Origin: Streptomyces sp. 7-21
GTDB taxonomy: Bacteria; Actinomycetota; Actinomycetes; Streptomycetales; Streptomycetaceae
Assembly: GCF_016741785.1 (NCBI RefSeq)
Contig: NZ_JAERRL010000001.1
Location: 1 to 64,000 of the forward strand
DNA: 64,000 bases
Reading direction: 5' to 3'
Position numbers and translations under genes: made by a program. The notes below the pieces were generated by a model that was not told where the DNA came from, made no database searches, and was given only the letters and a program-made list of their open reading frames with translations. Below are positions 23,739 through 32,617 of the stretch, piece by piece (the stretch's first letter is position 1; each line of letters opens with the position of its first letter).

Positions 23739-26039
23739 GTGTCAAGCGGCGAGCTGGACGACGAACAGAAGTACCTCACGCGTCTCTACGCGCGCCTCGA
23801 CGAGCTGCGCGAGCAGACCAGGAAGCGGCTCGGCACCGTGCTGGCGACGACCGGGCTCGGACCCCAGGGGATGGCCGAACGCGACGTAACCGCAGGTGAG
23901 TTGGCCCGTGAGCTGGCTCGCCTGGACGCGGCCGAGCAGGGGCTGTGCTTCGGGCGCCTCGACATGCGCGACGGCGAGCGGCGCCACATCGGACGCATCG
24001 GAATCCGCGGCGCGGAAACCGGGGAATTCCCGCTGCTCATTGACTGGCGTGCCCCCGCCGCGCGGCCGTTCTACACCGCCACCGCCGTCAGCCACGAAAA
24101 CGTCAGGCGGCGCCGCCACCTCACGACGCGCGGCCGCACCGTCACCGCCGTCCAGGACGAGGAATTCGGGCCGCCGGAGCCGGCCGCCGGAGCCGGTCAT
24201 CCGACCGCGGACTCGGCGCTGCTGGCCGCGCTGACCGCCGCGCGGACCGGGCGCATGACGGACATCGTCGCTACCATCCAGGCCGAGCAGGACGCGGTCA
24301 TCCGCTCCCCGCACACCGGCGTGCTGGTCGTGCAGGGCGGCCCCGGGACCGGCAAGACGGCCGTCGCGCTGCACCGTGCCGCCTACCTGCTGTACACCCA
24401 GCGCGCGCGGCTGGAGCGGAGCGTCGTGCTGGTCGTCGGCCCCAGCGGCACCTTCCTGCGCTACATCGCCGACGTCCTGCCCTCGCTCGGCGAGACCGGC
24501 GCGCTCCTGGCCACCCTCGGCCAGCTGTACCCCGGCGTCGACGCCGACCGGCCGGAGGACCCGGCCATCGCCGAGATCAAGGGCCGCCTGGTGATGGCCG
24601 AGGTGGTGGCCGCGGCCGTCCGCGACCGCCAGCGGGTGCCGGCCGAGGGCGAGGCGCTGGCCGTCGAGTACGACGACGGCACGGTCTGGCTGGGCCGCGA
24701 CGCCTGCGTGCGGGTCCGCGAGCGCGTGCGCGGGGCACGCCTGCCCCACAACCAGGCCCGGCCGCTGTTCCGCGCCCTGCTGACCGAGGAACTGGCCCGC
24801 GCCTACGCCGAGCAGCGCTTCGCCACCGACCTGTTCGACGGCAGCAGCCTGCTGACCGAGGCGGACATCGAGCTGATCACCGAGGAGATGCGCGCGGACC
24901 CCGGCGTGCGCGCCGCGGTCGAGGAGCTGTGGCCGCCGCTCAGCCCGCAGCGGCTGCTGGCCGACCTGTTCGCCTCCGAGGAGGCGCTGGCCAGCGCCGC
25001 GCCGGGGCTGACCGACGGCGAGCGGGCGCTGCTGCTGCGCGAGCCCGGCGCCGCCTGGACGGAGGCCGACGTGCCGCTGCTCGACGAGGCCGCCGAGCTG
25101 CTCGGCACCGACGACCGCGCCGCCCGCGCCGCCGCGGCGGCCGGGCACGCGGACCGCGTCGCGCGGGCGCAGGAGGCGCTCGACGTTGCCTACGGCTCGC
25201 GCATGACCGACTTCGACGACGGGGCCGACCCCGAGGAGCTGTCCGCGTACGACGTGCTGGACGCCGAGCGCCTCGCCGAGCGTCACGAGGAACGGGACCA
25301 CCGGACGCCGGCGCAGCGGGCGGCCGCGGACCGCACGTGGGCGTTCGGCCACGTCGTCGTCGACGAGGCGCAGGAGCTGTCACCGATGGCCTGGCGGCTG
25401 CTGATGCGGCGCTGCCCCGCCCGGTCGATGACGATCGTGGGCGACCTGGCGCAGTCGGCCCGGCACGCCGGGACCGGTGAGGCTGAGCCGCCGTCGTGGC
25501 AGCGCGTGCTGGGCCCGCACGTGGGCGACCGGTGGCGCCTGGCGGAGCTGACCGTCAACTACCGGCTGCCGGCCGAGATCGCCAGCGTCGCCGCGGCCGT
25601 GCTGCGCCGCATCGACCCGTCGCGCACGGCGCCGGCCGCGGTGCGCGAGGCGGGGCGTCAGCCGTGGCGGCGCGAGGTGGCGCAGGCGGACCTGGCGCGA
25701 GAGGCGGCGCGGGCCGCCGCCGGTGAGGCCGCGGCGTACCCGGCGGGCCGCGTCGGCGTCATCGTCCCCGACGCGCTGCGCGAGGCCGTGGCGAAGGCGG
25801 TGGCGGAGGGCGAGGCGGCCCCGCAGGCCGACGTGCTCGGCGCGCGGGAGGCCAAGGGGCTGGAGTTCGACGCCGTGATCCTGGTGGACCCTGGCCTGCT
25901 GGTCGCCGAGCCGGCCGGCGGCCTGAGCGATCTGTACGTCGCACTGACCCGCCCGACCCAGAGCCTGGGCGTGCTCCACCCGCCGGGCCGCCTGCCCGAG
26001 CCCCTGGAAAGGCTGCGCCCCCGCGGCGCGGGGGCGTGA
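23739..26039 (+). CDS. HelD-like superfamily 1 helicase/RNA polymerase-recycling ATPase
   Basis: The 766-residue cytoplasmic protein starts with a charged coiled-coil of ~60 residues. It has Walker A GGPGTGKTAVALHRAAYLL (about residue 200), a Walker B-like VVVDEAQELSPMAW and a C-terminal UvrD-type EAKGLEFDAVILVDP, YVALTRPTQSL. This matches HelD/HelR proteins, which pry RNA polymerase from DNA, and in some actinomycetes displace rifamycins. GTG 23739 has AGGA 7 nt upstream. Whether it confers rifamycin tolerance cannot be read here. Confidence 0.9.
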   Translation: MSSGELDDEQKYLTRLYARLDELREQTRKRLGTVLATTGLGPQGMAERDVTAGELARELARLDAAEQGLCFGRLDMRDGERRHIGRIGIRGAETGEFPLLIDWRAPAARPFYTATAVSHENVRRRRHLTTRGRTVTAVQDEEFGPPEPAAGAGHPTADSALLAALTAARTGRMTDIVATIQAEQDAVIRSPHTGVLVVQGGPGTGKTAVALHRAAYLLYTQRARLERSVVLVVGPSGTFLRYIADVLPSLGETGALLATLGQLYPGVDADRPEDPAIAEIKGRLVMAEVVAAAVRDRQRVPAEGEALAVEYDDGTVWLGRDACVRVRERVRGARLPHNQARPLFRALLTEELARAYAEQRFATDLFDGSSLLTEADIELITEEMRADPGVRAAVEELWPPLSPQRLLADLFASEEALASAAPGLTDGERALLLREPGAAWTEADVPLLDEAAELLGTDDRAARAAAAAGHADRVARAQEALDVAYGSRMTDFDDGADPEELSAYDVLDAERLAERHEERDHRTPAQRAAADRTWAFGHVVVDEAQELSPMAWRLLMRRCPARSMTIVGDLAQSARHAGTGEAEPPSWQRVLGPHVGDRWRLAELTVNYRLPAEIASVAAAVLRRIDPSRTAPAAVREAGRQPWRREVAQADLAREAARAAAGEAAAYPAGRVGVIVPDALREAVAKAVAEGEAAPQADVLGAREAKGLEFDAVILVDPGLLVAEPAGGLSDLYVALTRPTQSLGVLHPPGRLPEPLERLRPRGAGA

Positions 26040-26057
26040 GGACGGGCGGGCGGACGG

Positions 26058-26723
26058 CTACCGGGCTCGGCGCTTGCCCGAGCCCGGCCGGGCCGCCCGG
26101 TAGGCGAAGAAGGCGAGCAGCGCGGCGGCGACGGCCACCAGCACGACCTTCGAGTACACGCCGACGACGTCGGTGACGCGCTCCCAGTTGTCACCGAGCT
26201 GGTAGCCGGCGACCACGAAGATGGTGTTCCAGATCAGGCTGCCCACCGTGGTGAGCAGCAGGAACACCGTGACCGGCATGCGTTCGACGCCGGCGGGGAT
26301 GGAGATCAGGCTGCGGAAGATCGGGATCATCCGCCCGAAGAAGACCGCCTTGGTGCCGTGCCGGGCGAACCACTGCTCGGTCTTCTCGACGTCCTCAACC
26401 TTCACCAGCGGCAGCTTGTCCGCCAGCGCGAAGATCCGGTCCCGGCCCAGCAGCGCGCCCACCCAGTACAGGGCCAGCGCGCCCAGCACGGAGCCGAGCG
26501 TCGTGCAGACCAGCACGAAGTACAGGTTCATGTCCCCCTGGCTGGAGGTGAAGCCTGCCAGTGGCAGGATCACCTCGCTGGGCAGAGGCGGGAAGAGGTT
26601 CTCCAGGGCGATGGCCAGTCCGGCGCCGGGCGCGCCCAGCGCCTCCATCAGGTCGGTGGCCCAGCCGGCGATGCCCCCGGGGTCCTCTGACGCGGCGCCG
26701 ATCAGCTCGGTGTCGTTGATCAC
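26058..26723 (-). CDS. DedA-family membrane protein (VTT domain)
   Basis: The 221-residue membrane protein has the DedA signatures ENLFPPLPSEVILPLAG (about residues 42-58) and FGRMIPIFRSLISIPAGV, with about five hydrophobic helices and a basic C-terminus. DedA proteins are proton-dependent transporters or flippases of undecaprenyl-phosphate and phosphatidylethanolamine lipids. It is convergent with the helicase; a 10-bp stem (26061-26087) lies inside its last codons and may terminate both. Confidence 0.92.
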   Translation of the reverse strand: MINDTELIGAASEDPGGIAGWATDLMEALGAPGAGLAIALENLFPPLPSEVILPLAGFTSSQGDMNLYFVLVCTTLGSVLGALALYWVGALLGRDRIFALADKLPLVKVEDVEKTEQWFARHGTKAVFFGRMIPIFRSLISIPAGVERMPVTVFLLLTTVGSLIWNTIFVVAGYQLGDNWERVTDVVGVYSKVVLVAVAAALLAFFAYRAARPGSGKRRAR

Positions 26724-26858
26724 GCACCCACGCTAGAACGAGGACCGCGGCGGGCCCATAGGGGCCCCCGGCTAGCGGCACTGCGGGAAACCGCACCCCG
26801 TCGCCGCGCTGGTTTGGGGGCGCCCGCGGCGGCCACCCGGGGAGCGGAGGTGATGGCC

Positions 26859-27266
26859 ATGGCCACCGTGAAGGACATGCTGGACTCCAACCCCGCCGGG
26901 CTGGGGACCGTCGACCGGGACGCGCTCGCCCGCTGCATCGCGGAGTGCGAACGCTGCGCGCAGGCGTGCACCATGTGCGCCGACTCCTGTCTGTCCGAGG
27001 AGAACGTGGAGGATCTCGCCCGCTGCGTCCGCCTCGACCTCGACTGCGCCGACGTGTGCGACATCACGGCGCGGCTGCTGTCGCGGCACACCGGCCACGA
27101 GTCGCGGATCGCCCGCGCCCAGCTCCAGGCGTGCGCGGTCGCCTGTGCGACCTGCGCCGAGGAGTGCGAGCGGCACGCGGCGGCGCACGAGCACTGCCGC
27201 TTCTGCGCGGAGGCGTGCCGGGCCTGCGAGACCGCCTGCCGCGATCTGATCGCCAGCGGCATCTGA
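26859..27266 (+). CDS. Cys-rich four-helix-bundle copper-binding protein (DUF326/Csp-like)
   Basis: The ~135-residue helical protein has about 17 Cys arranged in repeated Cx3CxxC/CxxxC patterns (CIAECERCAQACTMCADSC, CAVACATCAEECERH, CRFCAEACRACETAC). This matches the family of small four-helix bundles that store or bind Cu(I). It lacks a signal peptide, so it is cytosolic. ATG 26859 is favoured because CGGAGG lies 8 nt upstream; ATG 26853 is possible. It may buffer copper or other thiophilic metals. Confidence 0.88.
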   Translation: MATVKDMLDSNPAGLGTVDRDALARCIAECERCAQACTMCADSCLSEENVEDLARCVRLDLDCADVCDITARLLSRHTGHESRIARAQLQACAVACATCAEECERHAAAHEHCRFCAEACRACETACRDLIASGI

Positions 27267-27303
27267 GCCCCCGCTCCCCGGGCGCCCGCGGCCGGACATG
27301 ACG

Positions 27304-27340
27304 AGGCGGCGCCCGGTCCGCGGGGAACCGGGCGCCGCCT
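27304..27340. terminator. Terminator between the Cys-rich gene and sodN
   Basis: Perfect 14-bp arms (27304-27317 and 27327-27340) with a 9-nt loop lie in the gap between convergent genes. Confidence 0.8.
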
Positions 27341-27382
27341 GCAAGGCCGTGGCAGGGCCGTGTGACCGCTCGTGAGGGGCCG

Positions 27383-27778
27383 TCAGGCCTTCTTGGTCTC
27401 CCAGAAGATGCGGTCGATCTCGGCGATGAGGTCGAGCGCCCGCTGGCCCGTCGCCGGGTCGGTGGAGCCCTTGGCGGCGCTGAGGGCCTTGAGCGTGTCG
27501 TTCACCAGCTCGTGGAGCTGCGGGTACTTCTCGAAGTGCGGCGGCTTGAAGTAGTCGCTCCACAGGACCGACACGTGGTGCTTGGCCAGCTCCGCGCGCT
27601 GCTCCTTGATGACGGTGGCGCGGGCGCGGAAGTGCGGGTCCTCGTTGGCCTGGTACTTCTCCTGGATCGCCTTGACGGATTCGGCCTCGATGCGGGCCTG
27701 GGCGGGGTCGTACACGCCGCACGGAAGGTCGCAGTGGGCGCTGACCTTGATCCGGGGGGCGAACAGGCGGGAAAGCAT
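27383..27778 (-). CDS. sodN: Nickel superoxide dismutase precursor
   Basis: The 131-residue precursor has a 14-residue propeptide that ends immediately before HCDLPCGVYD, the nickel hook (His1, Cys2 and Cys6 of the mature enzyme). The rest is the helical bundle of NiSOD. Cleavage exposes His1 so that nickel can bind; the hexamer then dismutates superoxide. The start ATG 27778 gives the standard propeptide length. It is divergent from the maturation protease sodX, as in other streptomycetes. Confidence 0.97.
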   Translation of the reverse strand: MLSRLFAPRIKVSAHCDLPCGVYDPAQARIEAESVKAIQEKYQANEDPHFRARATVIKEQRAELAKHHVSVLWSDYFKPPHFEKYPQLHELVNDTLKALSAAKGSTDPATGQRALDLIAEIDRIFWETKKA

Positions 27779-27923
27779 CAAAGCTGTCCTTCCTCGTGAT
27801 CGTCTTCTCCCGCCCGACATTACTCCGTGCGGGGCCGCATTTCGCGGCAGACCCCGCCCCGCGAGCTGGAATTAGGTCCAAGGTCCAATGCTTGACTGGG
27901 GCCACGGACGGGAGGCACTGCGA

Positions 27924-28346
27924 ATGAGGATGGCGCGCGCACCGCGGCTGGGACTGGGAGACGTCTACAACCCCTCGATGCTGCCCACACTGCGGCCGGG
28001 GGACCGGCTGCTGCTGTGGTACGGCGCGCGCGTGCGGCCGGGAGACGTCATCGTGCTGCGGCATCCGCTCCAGCACGACCTGCTGGTCGTCAAGCGGGCG
28101 GTGGAGCGGCGCGACGGCGGCTGGTGGGTGCAGGGGGACAACCCCTCAGTGACCAATGACAGCCGGGAGTTCGGGGTGGTCCCCGACGAACTGGTGCGTG
28201 CGCGGGCGGTGCTGCGGCTGCGGAGCCGGCCGCGCGGCGGCCCTGGCGGGCGTCACCGGCTGGTGCTGCTGGCGCGCTGGGCCTGGTCGTCGGTGCGGCC
28301 GCTCGGCTCGCGCTCCTGGCGCTCGCGGCGTTTGCGGGCGCGGTAG
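27924..28346 (+). CDS. sodX: NiSOD maturation protease SodX
   Basis: The ~140-residue S26-type signal-peptidase-like protein has the catalytic Ser motif NPSMLPTLRPGDRLL near residue 18 and Lys in LLVVKRAVERR, followed by VQGDNPSVTNDSREFG. It lacks a membrane anchor, fitting a cytosolic processing enzyme that removes the SodN propeptide. ATG 27924 has GGGAGG 8 nt upstream. Its Arg-rich 3' end overlaps the convergent CGNR gene by 94 bp, which is unusual. Confidence 0.93.
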   Translation: MRMARAPRLGLGDVYNPSMLPTLRPGDRLLLWYGARVRPGDVIVLRHPLQHDLLVVKRAVERRDGGWWVQGDNPSVTNDSREFGVVPDELVRARAVLRLRSRPRGGPGGRHRLVLLARWAWSSVRPLGSRSWRSRRLRAR

Positions 28347-28879
28347 GCGGCGACGTTGGCGCGGGTGGCGCAGCGGTCCGAGCAGTAGCGCTTGGAGCGG
28401 TTGGTCGAGGTGTCGATGTAGACGTTCTGGCAGGGGAGTGCCTGGCAGACACCGAGGCGGTCCACGCCGAGGCCGGTGAGCTGGAACGCCAGGCCCATGC
28501 AGGCGATGGCCGCGTACCCGGCGGTGGCGCTGGAGGGGTGGTCGGCCAGGTGCAGGTGCCAGCGGGGGCGGCCGTGTTCGTCGAGGTAGTCGTGGCCGGA
28601 GATCTGCGGGCTCGCCGGGTACTCCAGCAGCAGGGCGTTCAGCAGGTCGACGGCACGCACCTCGTCGCCGGCCGCGGCGGCGGTGAAGACGGCGCGCAGC
28701 CGTCCTCGCACGCCCCGCAGGCGCGTCACATCGCCCTCGCTGGCGCGCCGGGCGACGTGCTGGGCCTCGCCGAAGAGGGCGCGCACCGCCTCGACGGAGG
28801 TCAGCGTGTCCTTGCCGCGCAGGGGTTCTTCCGTGTTCACCAGGCGAACGGCGAAGTCGGCGTAATAGGTGAGTTCCAC
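28253..28879 (-). CDS. CGNR zinc-finger protein, likely regulator
   Basis: The 208-residue protein has an N-terminal stress-induced ABATE-type domain (ADFAVRLVNTEEP) and a C-terminal CGNR zinc finger with Cys pairs in CQALPCQN and RYCSDRCATRANVAAYR, followed by a charged tail. Such proteins are thought to bind DNA and regulate neighbouring genes. It is divergent from the methyltransferase gene (76 bp apart) and its 3' end overlaps sodX on the other strand. Confidence 0.9.
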   Translation of the reverse strand: MELTYYADFAVRLVNTEEPLRGKDTLTSVEAVRALFGEAQHVARRASEGDVTRLRGVRGRLRAVFTAAAAGDEVRAVDLLNALLLEYPASPQISGHDYLDEHGRPRWHLHLADHPSSATAGYAAIACMGLAFQLTGLGVDRLGVCQALPCQNVYIDTSTNRSKRYCSDRCATRANVAAYRARKRRERQEREPSGRTDDQAQRASSTSR

Positions 28880-28955
28880 TTGTGTTCCTTACGCGGGGGT
28901 GCCTATAGTCACCACCGTACTGGTAAGGGATGCAGGCGGCGAAAGGTCGTTACAC

Positions 28956-29735
28956 ATGGCGGCGGCAACAGACCGGACGGCGTACTGGCGCGCCTGGCAG
29001 GAGCGGTGGGACCGGCAGCAGGAGTGGTACCTGCCGGACCGCGAGGAACGGTTCCGGGTGATGCTCGACGCCGTCGAGGCGCTGACGGGGACCGAGCCCC
29101 GGGTGCTCGACCTCGCCTGCGGCACCGGCAGCATCACCGCCCGGCTGCTGCGCCGCCTCCCGGGCGCGGTGAGCACCGGCGCCGACCTCGACCCGGCGCT
29201 GCTGACGATCGCGCGCGGCACGTTCGAGGGCGACGACCGGGTCACGTTCGTCTCCGTGGACCTGACCGCCCCGGACTGGCCGGCGAAGCTGCCGTACGAC
29301 CGCTACGACGCCGTGCTGACGGCCACCGCCCTGCACTGGCTGCCCACCGAGCCGCTGCGTGCGCTCTACCGGCAGCTCGCGGACCTGGTGCGGCCGGGCG
29401 GGGTGTTCGTCAACGCCGACCACATGCCGGACGACAGCACGCCCCGCATCAGCGCAGCGCACCGCGCCTTCACCGAGGCGCGGCAGCGGCGGCAGAAGGA
29501 GGCCGGGGCGCAGGACTGGGCCGACTGGTGGCAGGAGGCCGCCGCCGACCCGGTGCTGGCCGGCGCTGTGCGCGAGCGGCACGCGATCTACGGCGACCCG
29601 GCCCAGGGCGGCCACCCGCGGGGGGAGCCGCACCCGCCGTCGTGGCACGTCGCAGCGCTGCGCGACGCCGGGTTCGCCGAGGCGCGCGTGGCGTGGGCCT
29701 CGCTGACGGACGCCGCGGTGCTGGCGCTGCGGTGA
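28956..29735 (+). CDS. Class I SAM-dependent methyltransferase
   Basis: The 259-residue cytoplasmic protein has motif I VLDLACGTGSITARLL (about residues 47-62), an acidic residue in GADLDPALL and the motif IV-like YDAVLTATALHW. The acceptor is unknown. It is divergent from the CGNR gene and convergent with malic enzyme. The ATG at 28956 lacks a strong ribosome site (GAAAGG lies ~13 nt upstream). Confidence 0.88.
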   Translation: MAAATDRTAYWRAWQERWDRQQEWYLPDREERFRVMLDAVEALTGTEPRVLDLACGTGSITARLLRRLPGAVSTGADLDPALLTIARGTFEGDDRVTFVSVDLTAPDWPAKLPYDRYDAVLTATALHWLPTEPLRALYRQLADLVRPGGVFVNADHMPDDSTPRISAAHRAFTEARQRRQKEAGAQDWADWWQEAAADPVLAGAVRERHAIYGDPAQGGHPRGEPHPPSWHVAALRDAGFAEARVAWASLTDAAVLALR

Positions 29736-29749
29736 CCGCCCGCCCGCCT

Positions 29750-29786
29750 CTTCCCGCGTCCGCGGCGGCGCCCCGGACGCGGGAAG
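29750..29786. terminator. Terminator between the methyltransferase and malic enzyme
   Basis: Perfect 13-bp arms CTTCCCGCGTCCG (29750-29762) and CGGACGCGGGAAG (29774-29786) lie between convergent genes. Confidence 0.8.
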
Positions 29787-29795
29787 AAACCCGGC

Positions 29796-30998
29796 TCAGC
29801 GGCGGGCGAGTCCCTCGGCCCGGGCGGCAGCGGCGACGGCGGCCGTCACCGCGGGGGCGACCCGCTCGTCGAACGGCGACGGGATGATCCGCGACGGGCT
29901 CAGCTCGTCGGCCACGACCCCGGCCAGCGCCTCGGCCGCCGCCAGCTTCATGCCCTCGCTGATCTGGGTGGCGCGCACCTGGAGGGCACCGGCGAAGATG
30001 CCGGGGAACGCCAGCACGTTGTTGATCTGGTTGGGGAAGTCGCTGCGCCCGGTGGCGACCACGGCGGCGTGGCGGGCAGCCACGTCCGGGTGGATCTCCG
30101 GGTCCGGGTTGGCCATGGCGAAGATGAACGCGCCCGGCGCCATGGTGGCGACGGCCTCCTCCGGCACCGTTCCCCCGCTGACCCCGATGAAGACGTCCGC
30201 GCCGTCCAGGGCCTTGGCCAGCGGCCCGGAGCGCCCGGCCGGGTTGGTGAAGGCGGCGAGGCCGCGCTTGATGTCCGTGAGGTCCTCGCGGTCGCCGCAC
30301 ACGATTCCCTTGCGGTCGCACACGACGATGTCCTCGATGCCCGCGCCCCGCAGGATGCGCGCGATGGCCACGCCCGCGGCGCCCGCGCCGGAGATCACGA
30401 CCCGCAGCGAGGCGAGGTCCCGGCCGGTCAGCCGGGCCGCGTTCCGCAGCGCCGCGAGCGTGACGACGGCGGTGCCGTGCTGGTCGTCGTGGAAGACCGG
30501 GATGTCCAGCCGCTCCTTGAGGCGGTCCTCGATCTCGAAGCAGCGCGGCGCGGAGATGTCCTCCAGGTTGATCCCGCCGAACGAGGGCGCCATGCGCGCC
30601 ACGGTCTCCACGATCTCGTCCACGTCGCGGCAGTCCAGCGCGACGGGCACCGCGTCCACACCGCCGAACTGCTTGAAGAGGATGGCCTTCCCCTCCATGA
30701 CCGGCAGCGACGCCTCCGGCCCGATATCACCGAGCCCGAGCACCGCGCTGCCGTCGGTGACCACGGCGACGACCTGCGACTTCCACGTGTAGTCGTGCAC
30801 GAGATCCGGCTGTCCGGCGATCGCCTCGCAGACGCGTGCGACGCCGGGCGTGTAGGCCAGCGACAGATCGCCGGCGTCCCGCACCGGGACGGTGGCGCGG
30901 ACGGCCATCTTGCCGCCGCGGTGGAGGGCGAAGGCCGGATCGAGTTCGGAGGGCGCCTCCGTCAGCTCGCCGGCCGGATTGATGATCTCCGAGGTCAC
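29796..30998 (-). CDS. NAD(P)-dependent malic enzyme
   Basis: The ~400-residue short-form malic enzyme oxidatively decarboxylates malate to pyruvate and CO2 with reduction of NAD(P). Visible features are LAYTPGVARVCEAI with the catalytic Tyr, EGKAILFKQFGGVDA with the Lys, the metal-binding VFHDDQHGTA and the Rossmann ISGAGAAGVAIARIL. The GTG at 30998 follows AGGGG and starts just before the conserved region; upstream codons are leader. It supplies pyruvate and reducing power. Confidence 0.94.
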   Translation of the reverse strand: MTSEIINPAGELTEAPSELDPAFALHRGGKMAVRATVPVRDAGDLSLAYTPGVARVCEAIAGQPDLVHDYTWKSQVVAVVTDGSAVLGLGDIGPEASLPVMEGKAILFKQFGGVDAVPVALDCRDVDEIVETVARMAPSFGGINLEDISAPRCFEIEDRLKERLDIPVFHDDQHGTAVVTLAALRNAARLTGRDLASLRVVISGAGAAGVAIARILRGAGIEDIVVCDRKGIVCGDREDLTDIKRGLAAFTNPAGRSGPLAKALDGADVFIGVSGGTVPEEAVATMAPGAFIFAMANPDPEIHPDVAARHAAVVATGRSDFPNQINNVLAFPGIFAGALQVRATQISEGMKLAAAEALAGVVADELSPSRIIPSPFDERVAPAVTAAVAAAARAEGLARR

Positions 30999-31585
30999 GG
31001 TGAAACCCCTTACTGCGTGACTGTTGAGGGTGGCCGCTCCGCGGGTTCGCAGAACGGGCGGGTACCACGTCCGCCTCCGCCTGGGCGAGTGCTCGCCCAG
31101 AAGAAGCGCTGCGGACGCCGGACGCGCCGCACACACGTCCAGGTCCCCGGGTGAGGGGTGTACCGGTTGTCTACCTGATGCGCCGATCGCCGCACGAGTG
31201 CTTTAGGTGACAGTCCCCGCGCGTGATCTTGGTGGAGGACGACAATGACGTCCGGATCGCCCGGAGAGGAATACCCGGCGGATTCGGGACCTAAGGGGGC
31301 GTGACGCATCTCTCACGGTTGTCAAAGGCCGCAGAGAGTGCTGGGGAGTTCCTCGCCTTAGGCGATAACTGGCGGGTGTCCGTTATCCGATCTTGATGTA
31401 CCGGAGAGGCGTAAGGGGCGGGGTGGATGGCAGGATGCCTCCGTTGAACCTCTTCGTTGAACGCGTGACAGTGTTGGTTCAAGGTTGGTTCTCACGTTCG
31501 TGCATTACCTGACCGCTGGACGAAACCGCGACACCCAACGACGTGTGCCCCGGCCGTCACGGCTGCCACACCCAGGAGGCCCCCG
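30999..31585. other. Divergent intergenic region, malic enzyme / amino-acid transporter
   Basis: This is a 587-bp gap without a sure gene. It holds a 20-bp near-palindrome CTGGGCGAG-TG-CTCGCCCAG (31081-31100). It also has a 19-codon frame with a strong GGAGG site (31245-31304, MTSGSPGEEYPADSGPKGA). Near the transporter, TTGAAC occurs twice (31444, 31457) with a facing GTTCAA at 31477, which looks like an operator cluster. Confidence 0.5.
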
Positions 31586-32524
31586 ATGACCGCCCGCTCC
31601 CCCCGACGCTCCCGCCGCGCCGCGGCCGGAGCGCTGCTCGCCGCCGGCACGCTGCTGCTGAGCGCGTGCGGAGACCAGACCGATGACGCCCAGGGCGGCA
31701 GCGGAGGCGGGGCATCGGAGAACGGCGCCAGTGACGCACCCCTGTACGACCTCCTCCCCGAGGACGTCCAGCGCGCGGGCGAGATCACGGTCGGTTCCGA
31801 TATCGCCTACCCGCCCATCGAGTTCATCGACGAGAACGACGAGATCGCCGGCATCGACCCCGACCTCGGCGCGGCTCTCGGCGAGGTGCTCGGCGTCGAG
31901 TTCACCTTCCAGAACGGCACGTTCGACGGCCTTGTTCTCGGCATGAACAACGGCCGCTACGACATCATCATGTCGGCGATGACCGACACCAAGGAGCGCC
32001 AGGAGGGCGCCGCCGGCGACGCCGAGGGCGGCGCCGACTTCGTCAACTACTTCCAGGCGGGCTCCGCCATCCTCGTCCCGGCCGGCAACCCCGGCGGCAT
32101 CCAGGGCCTCGCGGACCTGTGCGGGCTCAGCGTCGCCGCGCAGCAGGGCACCGCGAACGAGGCGGTCATCGAAGAGGCGCAGGAGGACTGCGACGAGCCG
32201 ATCGACCCCATCATCAACGACGTTGACTCCGACTCCATCACCGCCCTGCAGAACGGGCGCGCCGACGCCGTGGTCACCGACTACCCCGTGGCGCTCTACA
32301 ACGAGCTGACCGCGGGCGGCGGCGGCCTCTTCGAGGTCGTCGGCGAGCAGATCGACGCCGCGCCCTACGGCATCGCCGTGCCGAAGGACCGGCCCGAGCT
32401 GCGCGACGCGATCCAGGCCGCGATGCAGGAGATCATGGACAACGGCACCTACGACGAGATCCTCGAGCGGTGGAGCGCCGAGAGCGGCGCCCTCGAGACG
32501 GCCACCATCAACGCGGGCACCTGA
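31586..32524 (+). CDS. Polar amino-acid ABC transporter substrate-binding lipoprotein
   Basis: The 312-residue family 3 solute-binding protein starts with an Arg-rich lipoprotein signal and lipobox LLSAC. Next come GEITVGSDIAYPPIEF, FDGLVLGMNNGRYDIIMSAM and a C-terminal AVPKDRPELRDAIQAAM. It binds an amino acid or related polar compound outside the membrane and hands it to the permease. It is first in a three-gene operon and has GGAGG upstream of ATG 31586. Confidence 0.93.
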   Translation: MTARSPRRSRRAAAGALLAAGTLLLSACGDQTDDAQGGSGGGASENGASDAPLYDLLPEDVQRAGEITVGSDIAYPPIEFIDENDEIAGIDPDLGAALGEVLGVEFTFQNGTFDGLVLGMNNGRYDIIMSAMTDTKERQEGAAGDAEGGADFVNYFQAGSAILVPAGNPGGIQGLADLCGLSVAAQQGTANEAVIEEAQEDCDEPIDPIINDVDSDSITALQNGRADAVVTDYPVALYNELTAGGGGLFEVVGEQIDAAPYGIAVPKDRPELRDAIQAAMQEIMDNGTYDEILERWSAESGALETATINAGT

Positions 32525-32617
32525 CGACCCTGGTCCCCCTGGGGACACCGCCGCCCCAGGGGCCGCGCAGGACAGCTACCGCAGCAGCAGCCTCAGACGA
32601 ACCCAGGACGACCACCC

